A stretch of 64,000 nucleotides of DNA. It comes from Epiperipatus broadwayi (lineage: Eukaryota; Onychophora; Udeonychophora; Euonychophora; Peripatidae). A model generated the notes under the pieces. It did not search any database and was not told the DNA's origin. It worked only from the letters and a program-made list of their open reading frames with translations. This document shows positions 25,901 through 38,030 of this stretch, one piece after another. The stretch covers positions 4,769,244-4,833,243 of the forward strand of contig JAQFVV010012418.1 of assembly GCA_028023455.1 (NCBI GenBank). Reading direction: 5' to 3'. The translations under genes and the position numbers were made by a program. Each line of letters starts with the position of its first letter. The stretch's first letter is position 1.

Positions 25901-26530
25901 TGGGTGGAAATCATTTTGTTCTTAATATCATTATATAGTTTTTGAATTGTTTTTTTTTTTTCCTCACGGCTAAAATTACATACATATAAAGCAGAATATA
26001 TAAAAAAAAGACAACTATATTTTCATTGCAAGAGGTACAAATAAACAGATAAATAGAAGATATTTTACAAAATATAATAAAAGTATCTGATGCTCTAATC
26101 AATGTTATAGCATCTAATAATATTGTATCATTTATATCTATTGTAGAAATCTTAATTTAGAGAGAACAAAACTATTTATTTAACCATTTATATAATGCAG
26201 ATGCATTGTTTGCATTGTATTAGTATACTGATTCTCTACATGAATATTTTTATAGCCATAACAAATTTTAATACCCAATAAATATATATTGAAAAAGTTA
26301 TGTACTATCATCATTTCTAACATTACTTAAAATCCCAACAGTACTCAAAGGAAATATAAAAAAATCCAAAATTTAAAAGAAATTATAGAATTATTATTTA
26401 ACATTTAAATTAAATGAAGAGAGAGTTGGTTAATAAATAATTAAAAAAATGTTTTTACTTAGTTTAAAGTTCACTTAATGATTAATTATCTAAAATAATA
26501 TACTACAAATAAATATTACAACAATATTAA
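22961..26530. other. COASY intron, AT-rich, no recognised gene
   Basis: Contains homopolymer and (TA)n tracts (about 24400, 25970). Short ORFs here are low-complexity AT translations. No feature supported. Confidence 0.5.
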
Positions 26531-26536
26531 TCTACT

Positions 26537-26800
26537 TACAAAATACATACATTTTGCAAAATATATTATTGTCCAGTGAATATACACGAATGTATTTTTT
26601 GTGCATGCTACCAAAATAAAATTATTTTGTAAAATTTATAAAAAGAATTTAAAATAAAATAAAATTTAATAATTTATCAATTAAGGAACTTAACTGAATT
26701 TAATATAATTATAATTATATATAAATATTTTTGATGTTTTAATTTTAATTTAAGTATAAGTAGTTCAATTATTAATTCTTGAATACCATTATGTACACCA
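26537..26800 (+). repeat. Local direct repeat D, left copy
   Basis: This matches 27478-27755 in the same orientation, beginning ACATACATTTTGCAAAATAT and ending AGTAGTTCAATTATTAATTC. The two copies flank DR copy 2, and DR copy 1 at 12 kb lacks this flank. A local duplication, rather than the ends of DR, therefore explains it. Confidence 0.7.
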
Positions 26801-26979
26801 CAAACGAGTATACATATGTTTTAATAATATATTTACTAGTAATATATAGATACAAACATACACTTGATTTATAATATATTTACAATCTACTTGATACTGT
26901 CTAACAGGGTATACTACTAGTTCTAATGTGAACTACTGAAGAAGGGATTGCATGTGCTCTTATAGATTTCTCTACCCAT

Positions 26980-27478
26980 TTCCAGCTGTACTTAACAGCC
27001 TGCCTCATGAATAAGTCCAACAACTCTTCCCACTGTATTTATAGCTTGCCTTGAATCGGCTTTGGTTCTGGCAGGTTCCAGTCCTAAACATGGACTTGCC
27101 TTACCGTGTTAATGATTAGCTTATATAATTATAGTCTGAAAAACCATCACAATTGTTCAGGTCAGTAGGAGTTTCCTTCAGCTCTATATGGAGGACTAGG
27201 CTATTGTTATTCAGGTTTAACAATTATGCCATCTTTCAGGTTTGACAGTCGTTCTCTGATTTTACCTTCAAAAAGGCTGACTATTTATTGCCAGATCCCT
27301 CACTTTAACAGAAACATTCAGATTCAGTGAGCATCATTACCTATTCATTTGTTCTTGCTATTGATTATGTGTTATCATTATGTACACACATTGGTAGCGG
27401 CAATGAATGTTCAATCCGATAATGATAAGAAAGGAATCTGGAATAGTTCATTATTTGAAGGCAAGGTGAGATGTGACA
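26980..27478 (+). repeat. Dispersed repeat DR, copy 2
   Basis: Same family as 12060-12505, same orientation, diverged by substitutions and small indels. No ORF of significance. See copy 1 for landmarks. Confidence 0.6.
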
Positions 27479-27755
27479 AAAATACATACATTTTGCAAAA
27501 TATATCATTGTCCAGTAAATAAAACATATACATGAATGTATTTTGTGTGCATGCAACCAAAATAAAATCATTTTGTAAAATTTGTAAAAAGAATTTAAAA
27601 TAAAATTTAATAATTTATTGACTAAATGACAAATTATTTAAAATTAATAATTAAGGAACATAACTGAATTTAATATAATTATATTTTTGATGTTATAATT
27701 TTAACTTAAGCATAAGTAGTTCAATTATTAATTCTTGTATACTCATTATTTTATA
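27478..27755 (+). repeat. Local direct repeat D, right copy
   Basis: Second copy of the 26537-26800 block, starting about 940 bp downstream of the first. It carries a short extra segment (about 27620-27645) absent from the left copy. Confidence 0.7.
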
Positions 27756-30700
27756 TGAGATATAAAACTTTTGATCAAATGTTTGTTTTAAAAAATCAGA
27801 CTGGTTTTTAATTTTTCATCTTTATTTTTCAAACAATTTCAAATAAATATTTTCTTATAACTTAAAACAAAATTTGAAGATTGAGAATCATGTAAAAGTT
27901 ATATTTGGTTTAGGATAATCATAACACTTATTTCTAAATGCATTTAAAAGTATGAATAAATAATTTACATTCTTTGTGTAATAACATCTAACAATGATGA
28001 GTTGTAACTATTTATCTATCTATCCACTTACAAGAACACCTGATCCAATGTTATTTAAGTTCAAATTTTTAGTAACAATTTACTTTATATTTTAGATTTA
28101 CAGGATCCAAGAATCAAAGAAAATAAATATTTCATCAATGAGCTAATAATGAAGATTAATTTATATAAAATATTACCAATTATTTATTGGATAAATATCC
28201 AATATTTTGTGAAATTAAAGCCAGGTAAATATGATGATATTATTTATTTGGATAAAATTGTGAAGCATATTCTTTTGGTTGAATATTATAGTAATAAGAA
28301 TTGAATATTATTTATTTCTTATAAAATCAATAAAAAATTAATTAATGATTTATGGGGAAAATCTTTACCTTAGAATGACAATAATAATAATTATTATTCT
28401 ATGAATAACCTTAATACACTAATACAAGAAAATACTATATTCTATTAGATAATTAAATAATTTGCTAAGCATTGCTTTCGACTGGGTGGAGGGGGGCATA
28501 ACTATAGCCCATTATTATTTTTATGCATAATTACATTGTTGTGTTATTGATTAAACTAGATGTTATTATCCTCTTTTATAAAATAGAGGCTAAGATTTGA
28601 TAAAGTAAAAATACTTCTATAAATAGTTATAGTTAATTACAATGACATTTCTAGTGAAAGACTCCTGCTCAATCTGTAATTTGATGAAGATTTCAAAGGA
28701 TATTACAATGATAGTAAAAATAGTGGGATGAAGAAATGTGATTAACAGTGGAGTGGATGGTAAATAAATAAATTATAAATATCTAAACACAATCTACATT
28801 AGAAAAAAATATTTTCAGGTCATAACTTTAGATTATCAGTGACTTGATCATACCCAGATTAAACTCATCAGATCAGCATCCACATAAAAACCTACTTGCA
28901 AGTGAATACTCCACAAAGCATTATAATATACTATTACGAATTAAATATTAAAAATCAATAATAAAGCTTAATACCAATCCAATATTTAGTTTTTGCTCAT
29001 ATTTTATACTGAAAAAATTAGCTATCTATAAGTTAACATTGTTAATCAAAATATTTCATTAAAAAAAAATTGCAATAAAAAGATGAAGTTTATTTTTGAC
29101 TCTTAATTATTTACGTTAATAATAAATTTTGGAATAATCTAACATAAAAATATGATTATACTTTAATGTGATTATGCACACAATTTGAAGACCATTATTC
29201 AAAAAAATTTTGGTTCTTAGCCCTTGTTGAATTAGAAAATTTTTTATGAATTTGAACAAAAGTAATTGAATTAATTATAATGGTATAAATGGAAATGTTT
29301 AAAAGTCTTTCCCTTTTGCTTTTAAAAGATTCTCAATTAAAGAAAAACAAAATTTAAACAGTACTAATTGAACATAATTAAATATATTTTATTAGTATAT
29401 AATTTAAATGTAATTTATCAGCATAATTTATTAAATGTAATTTATTAGCATAATTTATTAAATATAATTTATTAATGAATATATCTAATTCTCTTTTTAC
29501 ATAAATTTTTTTTTACATGATTTTGAAATAACACGAGTTGTTTTAAAATATCATGATTGTTAAAAAAAAAGTTACTTTGGGATTAGAGCTGCTGTGACAC
29601 ATTCGTGATTGGAATGAAGAAACAAATATTATTGTCTGGAAGGTTTAAAAAAAAAAACATCTTACATTCTCAAAGTAATTCTAAGATTGTCTTAAATTGG
29701 TATTAAACATTTCTTTTTAATTCTAAATAATTTCATGTAAGCAATATAAAATAATTTATTTTCCTTTTTAGAAAATTGTAAATGTTTTTAATTCAGTGTC
29801 TATTGACAGATTTATTTCTGAGGTCGAGTTCGTCATGATTACACCACTAAACTAAAAAAAATATGCCCATTATTATCATCTAACTTTAAAAAAAGTTTCA
29901 TCTCTTTAATTGCCATTATTTTAAAAATAAAAATCCTTTTATTGGCAATATTCCTGCAAATGGGGAAATTTGTTTGTCTCCATTGTAATGTTTTTGACAT
30001 TTTGTTTTGAAAGGGAAGTATCTTTTTGGAATTGATGCTTTGTTTGTATTTTGACATTTGGTTTTTAAAAAAAAATTCTCATTGAAGCTGATGTTAAAAA
30101 AATTTAATTCTGTTTAAATTTAATTTATTAATTTGCTAAAAGTTAATAAAAGGTAAATTATATATTGCAAGTTTTAGTAATAGCAACGATATTTCAATCA
30201 TGCACAAACATATATGTTTATTGTCAAAAAGTGACAGTGAATAAAATCTTAGGTACTTTTCTGCTTTACAGCCGAGAAAAATGGAACCCATATTTTTGAT
30301 AAGTGTCAGTCCCAGAGGCCTACAATTTTTCTTTTCAAATGTGTTAGTTGTTAAATTTAAAAAAATAATAATAAATTAAATGAAATAAAAGTCATAAATT
30401 CCAAAAAATTACATTAATAATCTTTATTTCAATTTTTTTTACTTATAATATGGAAATGACAATACACTCTGAATTTTAAAGTCTTCGGTGGATTGTGTAG
30501 AGAAATCAATGAGTATTTCATTACAAATGTAATCATTTTCAAGACTTTTTTAATTTTTCAAATGAATTTATGTAACTTATTTTTTATTTATGTGCAATGT
30601 GTATGTAGTAAAATTTGATAGCACACAAAAAATATCATTCTAACAAATTTTTTCATATGGTTTATTTAATTATTATCATTGATTTTTTAGGTTCAGAATT

Positions 30701-32135
30701 TTCCATATATACAATGTATTTTTTTACAGAAATTTCTTTTACATGTAATTTTTGGGACCAATTAATGCAAAAAAAGAATTAGTTGTACTTCTTAAATTTA
30801 TTCTTTACATTTATTTGATTACAAAGAAATTTTGCATTACATATGTGGGCTTTGGGGGGAATGATAATGAAAGTTACAATCTTTTTGTAAGCTGCTATAC
30901 AAATTATGATTTTTGATAATAGATCTTGAATAAACAATTAATCATTATGATTTTTTGCTAACATTTTAAAAATTGTAATCTTTTGTTTTATATTTTCTAA
31001 ATAATTTAAGAATTAATAATGGATAAAACATATCTGATTTTTTAAACAATTATATATTTTTCAAAAATGAGTTTTTCTAGAAAAATTGTTTATCTAACCA
31101 TATGTTCAGAGCATTATGATGGCAGATATAAATGAGACCAGATCTTCGAAAATTAGTTGTTTTTTTCATTGTCATTGATTTTGAAATTAAACATTTAGCA
31201 TGGAATTGCAATTTTTATTTTTATTTAATATACATAGATAAAAATCAATGCACAGCATACAAATAAGTATGCTTTGACCTGACTTTTCTTTAATAATATT
31301 TTCTATAAATGAAAGCAATAGAGAAAATATATCTTATATATATATTTGCTATGCCATAATAAGTAATCAAAAACTTAAAATATTGGATGTTTTTGCATTC
31401 AAACCTGTATATAAAATACAATCAACATATGGATAATAATTATTAAAGCATCAAATTTTAGAATTTACAATCTAAATACTAGTAAATGAAAAAGAATAAT
31501 AATGTTAAATAGTGATTTTAACTAAGTTCTTGATAAAACTTGGTTAGTCAAAACCAAAACTATGCAGCAGGTGGGGTCATTGTTTTCTGTTTCAATAAAC
31601 TAATCATTTATATTGTAAATTAGTGTTATTTGTAACATTCAATGGTACTTATGTATTAAACTTGCTATCCATGTTAGTGACAGCAGAATTCCATACTAGC
31701 AGAATGCCGTATTAAAAAATCACAACTAATAATTATTGTGCAACATTGTTCATTATGTGTAATTATTTACTATTTACTCTCACACATATTAAAAGGTAAT
31801 AAAATAATTTCTGTTTAATTCGATAATTGTATACTTTTTTTTCACAAATTGTACTTTAAACATCAGCTAAATATTTATTTAAAATCATAATCAGATTCGA
31901 TATAATAAATATTAATCCTATGATTATTCATAAAGATAGATTATATGCAATTAAATACTATTTCCAGGAAATGATAACATTTTTGAAAGTAAAAAGACTT
32001 AATCGGAAAAAAAAGTGAAAACTATTACTTTTAAATAAAAATATACACAAACTTAAAAATACAGTATATAATTAACAGAAAAAAAAATCAATACTAAAAT
32101 ATTTCATATCACTTGTATTATACAACAACAATAAT
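27756..32135. other. COASY intron, AT-rich, no recognised gene
   Basis: A short internal triplication (CATAATTTATTAAATATAATTTATTA type) occurs at about 29400-29480. Otherwise I see nothing beyond low-complexity sequence in the last 4 kb before the 32-kb exon. Confidence 0.5.
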
Positions 32136-32141
32136 ACTCAC

Positions 32142-32356
32142 TTTCTTCTCTCTCTCCTCATTAACTTTTTGTCCCCCTCTTATTGTTTCATCACTAACAA
32201 CAATACACTGAAGATTAGGATCCACAATAGAAGGTCCAAAAGGATCACAAATAGGAACAATAGTGTAAGAAAGAGTAGGATCTACTTCTTGTAAAAACTT
32301 TCTAACATTATTCATTCTTTTCTCCAATGGTTCTATAGTTTCATATAAAATTTTAC
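32142..32356 (-). CDS. COASY: COASY exon, C-terminal half of the PPAT domain
   Basis: Internal coding exon of bifunctional coenzyme A synthase, which carries out the last two steps of CoA synthesis. Read on the minus strand, the 71 complete codons contain the adenylyltransferase features YTIVPICDPFGPS, DPNLQCIVVSDET and RGGQKVNEER. These match the conserved animal pattern VPI-DP-GP...DP-L--IVVS-ET--GG. The exon is preceded by an AG acceptor after a T-rich tract (intron ends at 32357) and followed by a GTGAGT donor at 32136-32141. The first two bases complete a codon begun in the previous exon, and the exon ends in phase 0 after Lys-Lys. The upstream part of the domain, with the nucleotide-binding HxGH-type motif, was not found between here and 64 kb. 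Identification rests on recalled family conservation and is strong because three exons join in order. Confidence 0.9.
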
Positions 32357-32826
32357 CTTTAAAAAAAAATTAGTCACATTACTTACCTATATTAATATAT
32401 ATATATAAATAATCTTGCATTCAGAAATAACAGATATTCTAAAACAATAAGATGATAAATTTAATCAAATGATAAATGTTTAAATTAAAATCTTAAGAAA
32501 AGAAAGAAGAAATATGTAATATATTGTCAAAACATTCACATATTTATATGATTACTTTATGAAATAATCTTTATTGTTCAAATATTATAATAAAAAATAA
32601 TCAAATAAAAATTATTATTATTTTTTAATTCATGAAAAAAATAAAGAAAAATATTAAGTAGATTAAAGAATCTTTCAATAAATTACACTACGGGAAAAAA
32701 TTTTAACACTAAATTCTCTATTTCTTTCATGGATTAAAAAAAATAAGTACACTAATCCTGTCATAACACTGATATCTGATCCCAAATGTTGTTCCAAATA
32801 CCAAAATTTGTTGATAGTAGATTTCC

Positions 32827-33097
32827 TATATAATATGTATTATTAAAATAAATAAAATTTCATTGAATAATTATTGTAATAAAAATAATGAATTGCAAGA
32901 ATGATAATATATTTTATAAATAACTTAACAAACCACAGAAGTACTTTCAGTTAATTCCTTAACCATCTTCAATTGAACTGAAAATACTTCTGTGGTTTAT
33001 TATAGTTATTTATAAAAGGTATTATTACTGTTATAATTCATTACTTTTATTACAATTGTATTACAATATGCATTATTAATATATATATTTATAAAGG
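32827..33097. mobile_element. Foldback MITE
   Basis: The two arms of about 110-130 bp are inverted copies meeting around 32970. The inner arms read ACCACAGAAGTACTTTCAGT and ACTGAAAATACTTCTGTGGT, and pairing extends outward through TTTATAAATAACT / AGTTATTTATAAA and ATAATGAATT / AATTCATTAC. No ORF. It ends 23 bp before the LTR-B3 terminus. Confidence 0.7.
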
Positions 33098-33120
33098 ACT
33101 TTTTAACATATATAATATAT

Positions 33121-34500
33121 TGTACCGGTCGAAATTGTATGTTAACTCAACACTTACCCTGAATCCAACCATACACGAGATCAAAGATAAAGAATACTTA
33201 TGGATTCTGCCCTGTTCACCCACTCTCTAAATCTGCCAACTAATTAACATTTTCGAGGCAAGCAATTAATCTTTTCTACATTCCGACCCACTAGCATCAA
33301 TGGTGGAGCATGAGCCTCAACTAATTCTAACATCTAACTCTAATATTGATTCTAATTAGACCTATTCATTTACTTAAATATAGGAATAGTATGTATGTGA
33401 CCTTAAGTCATCAGATAGCAGTATCACAATAATTAAAATAGAAACATTAATTTTAGAATAAAATGAATGGAGATGAACCACAGGTAGCTTAAATTCAACA
33501 TATATACTTAATAAAACATTTGTATAACTTTCTAATGACTCTCTGTTTTATTTCATAAATTTAACATAAATTTCGATCCTGTCATTAATTATGCCTCGAG
33601 TAAGGGAGCAGTATAATTCATATGCTAATTTAGCAAATGAAATGATTAGTTTTATGGTAAATGCCCACTCAAGTCTGAGATGTACAAGACAAATATTTTA
33701 AATAGCCCTATTTAAAATATAACTTTATTATAAATGAAAATTATTTTAAGAGAGAAATAATTGAATCATATTTTAGGAATAGGTTTCAAAGAGAGTGACA
33801 CGTTTAAAATATAAACAGATCACAATATTTGCAACTAAATATTTTAAGATTGTAAAACAAGTAAATTAATCAGCCCATAGTCAATCCGCCATGATGTGCT
33901 CAGAACAAAAGAAATTGGACAGACCCAGCATTTGATATTACATTACCAGCATAGACTCAATTTACATGCCCTATTCCAGTGACACCAAGAAATAAAAAAA
34001 GAATGGTCTGCATCATTAGCAAACCTAAAATATTTCAGGTGAAAGGATGGGAATCGCCAAGGCTAGCTAAGCTCAGTTTGCCCTGGTTCTTCCCATTTTT
34101 GTTTTTCATATCCTGATAAAAAAATTCATAGCCAGTGAATCTATCATGTGGTCTGATTCCGGTTTAGCCATCACAAAAAACAAAAACAAGGAATCAAGCA
34201 AAATGTTGGCAAGACAAAATACAAGTACTGGAAAAATATATTTTTAGAATTTAAATATCAAATTGCACTGAGCTAAGAAAAATTATATAAATATTATACA
34301 GATTGACCGAGATCGGATTAACAAGAATAAAATAAGCATTAACATTATTACGAATATCATTTGATGGGTGACATGTCTCTTCCTTCAAAACAAAATCCCA
34401 CCAATATTTTTAATTAAACATTTTATACTCTCTTTTACTATTTAGCAAGAATAAACTTTCTAAACCCCCTCCCTTTCATTCTCATAGCATGAAATAATAG
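33121..34500 (-). mobile_element. LTR-B3, one end of a third LTR-B-like copy
   Basis: On the minus strand this ends ATTTCGACCGGTACA followed by ATATATT. This is the same terminal motif and the same ATATAT flank as LTR-B1 and LTR-B2. The preceding 80 bases (minus strand) also resemble LTR-B1 (GTGTATGG...GGATTCAGGGTA versus GTGTATCT...GGATTCAAGGTA). The other end was not found, so the stated limit is a guess covering the GC-richer part. Confidence 0.4.
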
Positions 34501-35630
34501 AAATAAAATCTCATACCTGACCTAGCATCTTCCCAAAACTAACCATATACGTATATCTCTGTACTTTAAATTCACTTTTTAGTGGAACCTTTTTTTTTTT
34601 ATTAAACTTGTAGTTATAGTTGAATCTTAATAATAATAACCTAAAAAAGACAAATAATTATTCAGAGTTATATACTATTACTGAAATACCAACTTCAAAT
34701 TATGTAGTACTGCAGAATTACACAACTTTGATACTAGATCACAGCCCCATATTTCCTATACAAGATTAGAATTCTAATATGACTATCTTCATTCTAAATT
34801 ATTACTCCCCCCCCCTCCCAACATACACCACAAAAAAACTTTTATTCTAAATTAAATATTTTGCATTGAACTTAAACGACAAATACAATTTTTTAATATT
34901 TGACAAAGCTTATGCAATTATCATCATTGCTATAAATGCTTAATATTTTTCTTTTAAACAAATTTTTAATAAAATCTATTTTATGTCATAATCAATAAAT
35001 TTTAAATCAATAATAACTTATATGTTAAAATTTCAATAACAATTTTTCAATTAATGATATTAATTATTTACAAACAATAATTGATCATTAATTTTTATTC
35101 TATTATAAAGAACTGAAATTTTTTATTCCATTATAAAGAACTGAAATTCGTTTAGAATTTTAAAAAATCATTTTGCTAATTAATAATTTAAATGTTTGCA
35201 TTTTCATAATTGATCTTATTATACCTTGTACAATTCTATATATTGTGTGCATGCCATATCCATGCTAAACTAAATACTATTTTATATCTGTTATATCCAG
35301 TCTGTAAGTTGATTTTATATACCAATGGTGACTGGACAAGATAATAAATCAATGACAAATTTGTAGTAAAAAAAAAAAAAAGAGGTTACAGCAACAGATT
35401 AATAAGAGATTGTTCACAATTAAACATATTGTTTAGTAATCCCACAAATTTGTCATTCATTTATTATTTTGTCAGGTCATAATTTCATGTGTAAAATCGA
35501 CACATAGACTGGTAGTTTTATATTTGCATCCTATCATACTTTAATCAATTCTTTCCTTGTGGTGAAAATTTATCAAGACATACATGTACAACAGCATTTC
35601 CAACTTGCAACCATTGTTTGGCTGGAACAA
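34500..35630. other. AT-rich spacer
   Basis: This contains a C9-type run near 34810 and a short tandem repeat of a TTATAAAGAACTGAAATT unit near 35105-35150. No gene recognised. Confidence 0.45.
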
Positions 35631-36305
35631 TCACCATCATCAATATTTTCAATCATTATCAATTCACAACTGAATGATGGATTCCCCAAATATAATATTT
35701 TTCTGTTTCAAAGCCTCTCTTCTCTATATCATATCAGTAAACTTTCGTATTTCATCAATTTCATATGTGATCTCTTTCTAGGTTTTTACAATCTCCTGAG
35801 ACCGAATATAAAAAATTTAAAACATCTATTGTTACCTCTTCTAGCAATACATCCAGCACAGTTCCATTTCAGTCACTTAATTCTTTTAATGATCTCAATA
35901 ATACCTATTTGTTCTCTTAGCCGTATATTTCATTTTTGATCTCTTCTTGTTACTCCTAATATATACTTCTCCTTACTTCATTGAGTGGTCAAAATCTCTT
36001 CAATTAAGATTCTAAATCTCAGATCCATAAGTAAGTACTGGTAAAACACATATAAGAAAAATCTTCCTTTTCAAACACATTGGCATATTTCCTTTTAATA
36101 CCAGTTATTTCTAACAGAAACACTTCATCCAAATTTAATTTTATGATTAATTTCATCTGTTATGTTCCCATCTGTACTAATAATCTTAGTAAAGTATTTA
36201 TAGTTGTTAACTTCTAAATCATGATAATCAATCTTTACTTTCTTCTGAAAAAATCCATTGAACATTAATAATTTTTAGCATTTTATCTGTAACTGCTATA
36301 CGGTA

Positions 36306-36483
36306 GTTATAATCGAGTATTAAAAAAGGTAATATTTAATATTCAAAACTTTTACATTGCACTGAACATACTTTCGGCAGACCTCTGTCAGAATCATATT
36401 GCAGTGGCTGCTGAAAGCATGCTTAGTGCAATGTAAAAGTTTTGAATATTAAATATTACCTTTTCTCAATATTAGATTATAAT
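36306..36483. mobile_element. Foldback MITE inside the RTE LINE
   Basis: Arms 36324-36366 and 36424-36464 are near-perfect inverted copies (GGTAATATTTAATATTCAAA and its complement). Weaker pairing continues inward (CATACTTTCGGCAG / CTGCTGAAAGCATG) and outward (ATAATCGAGTATT / AATATTAGATTAT). Total about 178 bp, no coding content. It falls between two adjacent parts of the LINE reading frame. Confidence 0.8.
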
Positions 36484-36888
36484 GAGTGTATAACAATTAC
36501 AATAATTAAAAAAAGAGAATTAATTATCATTTAGAATTACTTTTATCTGATATTCTTGCAACATTTCCTCTGAAGCATTACTTGCAAAAACAATCACAAC
36601 ATATGCAAATCTAGATGAGTTAAATAATCTTCATTTATTTTTAATCCTTTAGCTTCCCATTTTAAATACAAAATATTTCTTGCAAAACTATTGTAAAAGT
36701 TTTGGAGATATGGAATCACCCTATTATATACAATTTTTAATGATAATCTTCTTAGTATCACCACATAAGTTAATCACTGCTGTTGATTTTGATATTCTTC
36801 AGAATATAACAATATTCAGTGATAATCCAAAACTTTAATCACTGTAAAAATGCTTATAGAATCAAATATCTTATCATAATCTATATAT

Positions 36889-37223
36889 ATGTTGGGAGTA
36901 ACAAGAAGAGATTGAAAACACAATGTATGGGTAAGACAACAAACAGGTGTTACTGACCTTATTGAAAAAATTAAAAGATTGAAATGGAGTTGGGCTGGAC
37001 ATATTGCTAGAAGAAATGATAATAGATGGACAATTGAAATTTTAAACTGGATTCCAAGAGATTGTAAAAGAACCAGAAAGAGACCACATGTGAGATGGAT
37101 GGATGAAATAAGAAAATGTGCAGGGATGTTGTGGAAAAGAGAAGCTAAAGATCAGAGAAGATGGATTAAACTTGGAGAGACCTTCATCCTGCAGTGGATT
37201 GATAATGGTTGATGATGATGATG
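36889..37223 (+). mobile_element. 5'-truncated RTE copy nested in the RTE LINE
   Basis: A 335-bp plus-strand insertion flanked by the 11-bp duplication AATCTATATAT (36878-36888, 37224-37234). It encodes the C-terminal end of the same RTE family: LGVTRRD, then after one stop KRLKWSWAGHIARRNDNRWT, RPHVRWMDEIRKCAGML and GETFILQWIDNG. It ends in a (GAT)n tail. This short copy is much better preserved than its host LINE, so it is younger. Removing it rejoins the host reading YNVLDI...YDKIFDSI. Confidence 0.88.
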
Positions 37224-37892
37224 AATCTATATATCCAAAACATTATGACAACTTATATTCATCAATCCTTTCTATAACTTCTCTCAACACTTGGAGGTAA
37301 TCCACTTTGGTAAAATCACTTTTAAATTCATCTTGTATTTTTAATTTGTTACAATCCGAAGTTCATTGTAGACTAGTTGTAATTATGTTGCTAAAGATTT
37401 GTATATAACTGATAAAAGACTGATAGATCTATAATTTCTAAAAAAAAAAATAGCAACTTTCTTTAATATTAATGTTATTACTGCATTCTTCAAATCAATT
37501 GCTATATCTTTATCATATAACTTTGACAACAATCTTTCTATTTCTTCACATGCCTTTTTAAAATATCAAATTTTCTGAAGTTTTCCTTTTTCATAGATTT
37601 AATTGCCCATTTCACTTCTTCATTTAAAACATTTGGCTATTTAAAAGATGTAGTAATTGTAGGGGATATTCTATTTTCTTGTTTTTTATTAGTAGATAAT
37701 TCTTTCATACATTTTATAATGCTAGGACAAAATGTATTTTAAACTGCATTCAATAACATATCTTTTGTTTTTTTTATTATCCTAATGCTGCTTTGACAAT
37801 TATATATATTACTGTATAATGGGACAAACTTATCAAAACTCCTTTGAAATGAGTGACTCATGCTTAATTAGTGCTAAATAATAATTACAAAC

Positions 37893-38030
37893 CTTCCATG
37901 CTTTAGTGTAGTGGTAAAGTATCTGACTGAAGTATAAGATCCTGGACTGATTCCAGTTCTGACACTTCTGGCAATGGAACTTCTTATGAACTCCTGAACA
38001 ATAAAGCCATTCAATTATATGTATATAGAG
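37893..38030 (+). mobile_element. tRNA-derived SINE (probable)
   Basis: TTTAGTGTAGTGGTAAAGTA (37902-37921) is a tRNA-like D-arm/A-box segment. It is followed by GGACTGATTCCAGTTCTGA in the B-box region and an AATAAAG near the end. No target duplication was resolved. Similar heads occur elsewhere in the window. Confidence 0.45.

Larger units (their letters stand above)
15053..32356 (-). other. COASY: Visible span of the COASY gene (partial)
   Basis: Three exons with matching phases, 17.3 kb from first to last, encode about 198 residues. A complete animal CoA synthase is usually about 500-560 residues, so well over half the protein is not seen. The large intron (17043-32141) carries an RTE/SINE composite, a dead mariner, repeat R1 and the DR duplication, all listed separately. 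No promoter or 5' UTR is visible. The coding exons are clearly richer in G+C than their surroundings and contain no frameshifts, consistent with a functional gene. Confidence 0.85.
35640..37890 (-). mobile_element. RTE-clade LINE, decayed, interrupted twice
   Basis: The minus-strand translation, with frameshifts, runs in family order. It reads KSMKKENF and LKNAVITLILKK (about 37630-37460), NYRSISLLS (about 37440), YNVLDI (about 37260), then YDKIFDSI (about 36870) and GDSISPK. Next is a palm-like THLRFA-VVFASN region (about 36630), KIKFGWSVS-type and LKGNMPMCLKRKIF (about 36070), VLPVLTYGSE, LGVTRRDQK, KWNCAGCIARRGNNR and a GATGATT-type end near 35640. This is the order of an RTE ORF (end of linker, RT, C-terminal region). 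It is split by MITE 36306-36483 and by a plus-strand LINE fragment 36889-37223. No endonuclease domain was recognised upstream, so it is 5' truncated. Confidence 0.8.

Noticed and set aside
29839-30057. 72-codon minus-strand ORF in the COASY intron
   Set aside because: It does not fit any part of CoA synthase, and its flanks lack splice sites.
35559-35939. 126-codon plus-strand ORF
   Set aside because: It is the antisense of the minus-strand RTE C-terminal region.
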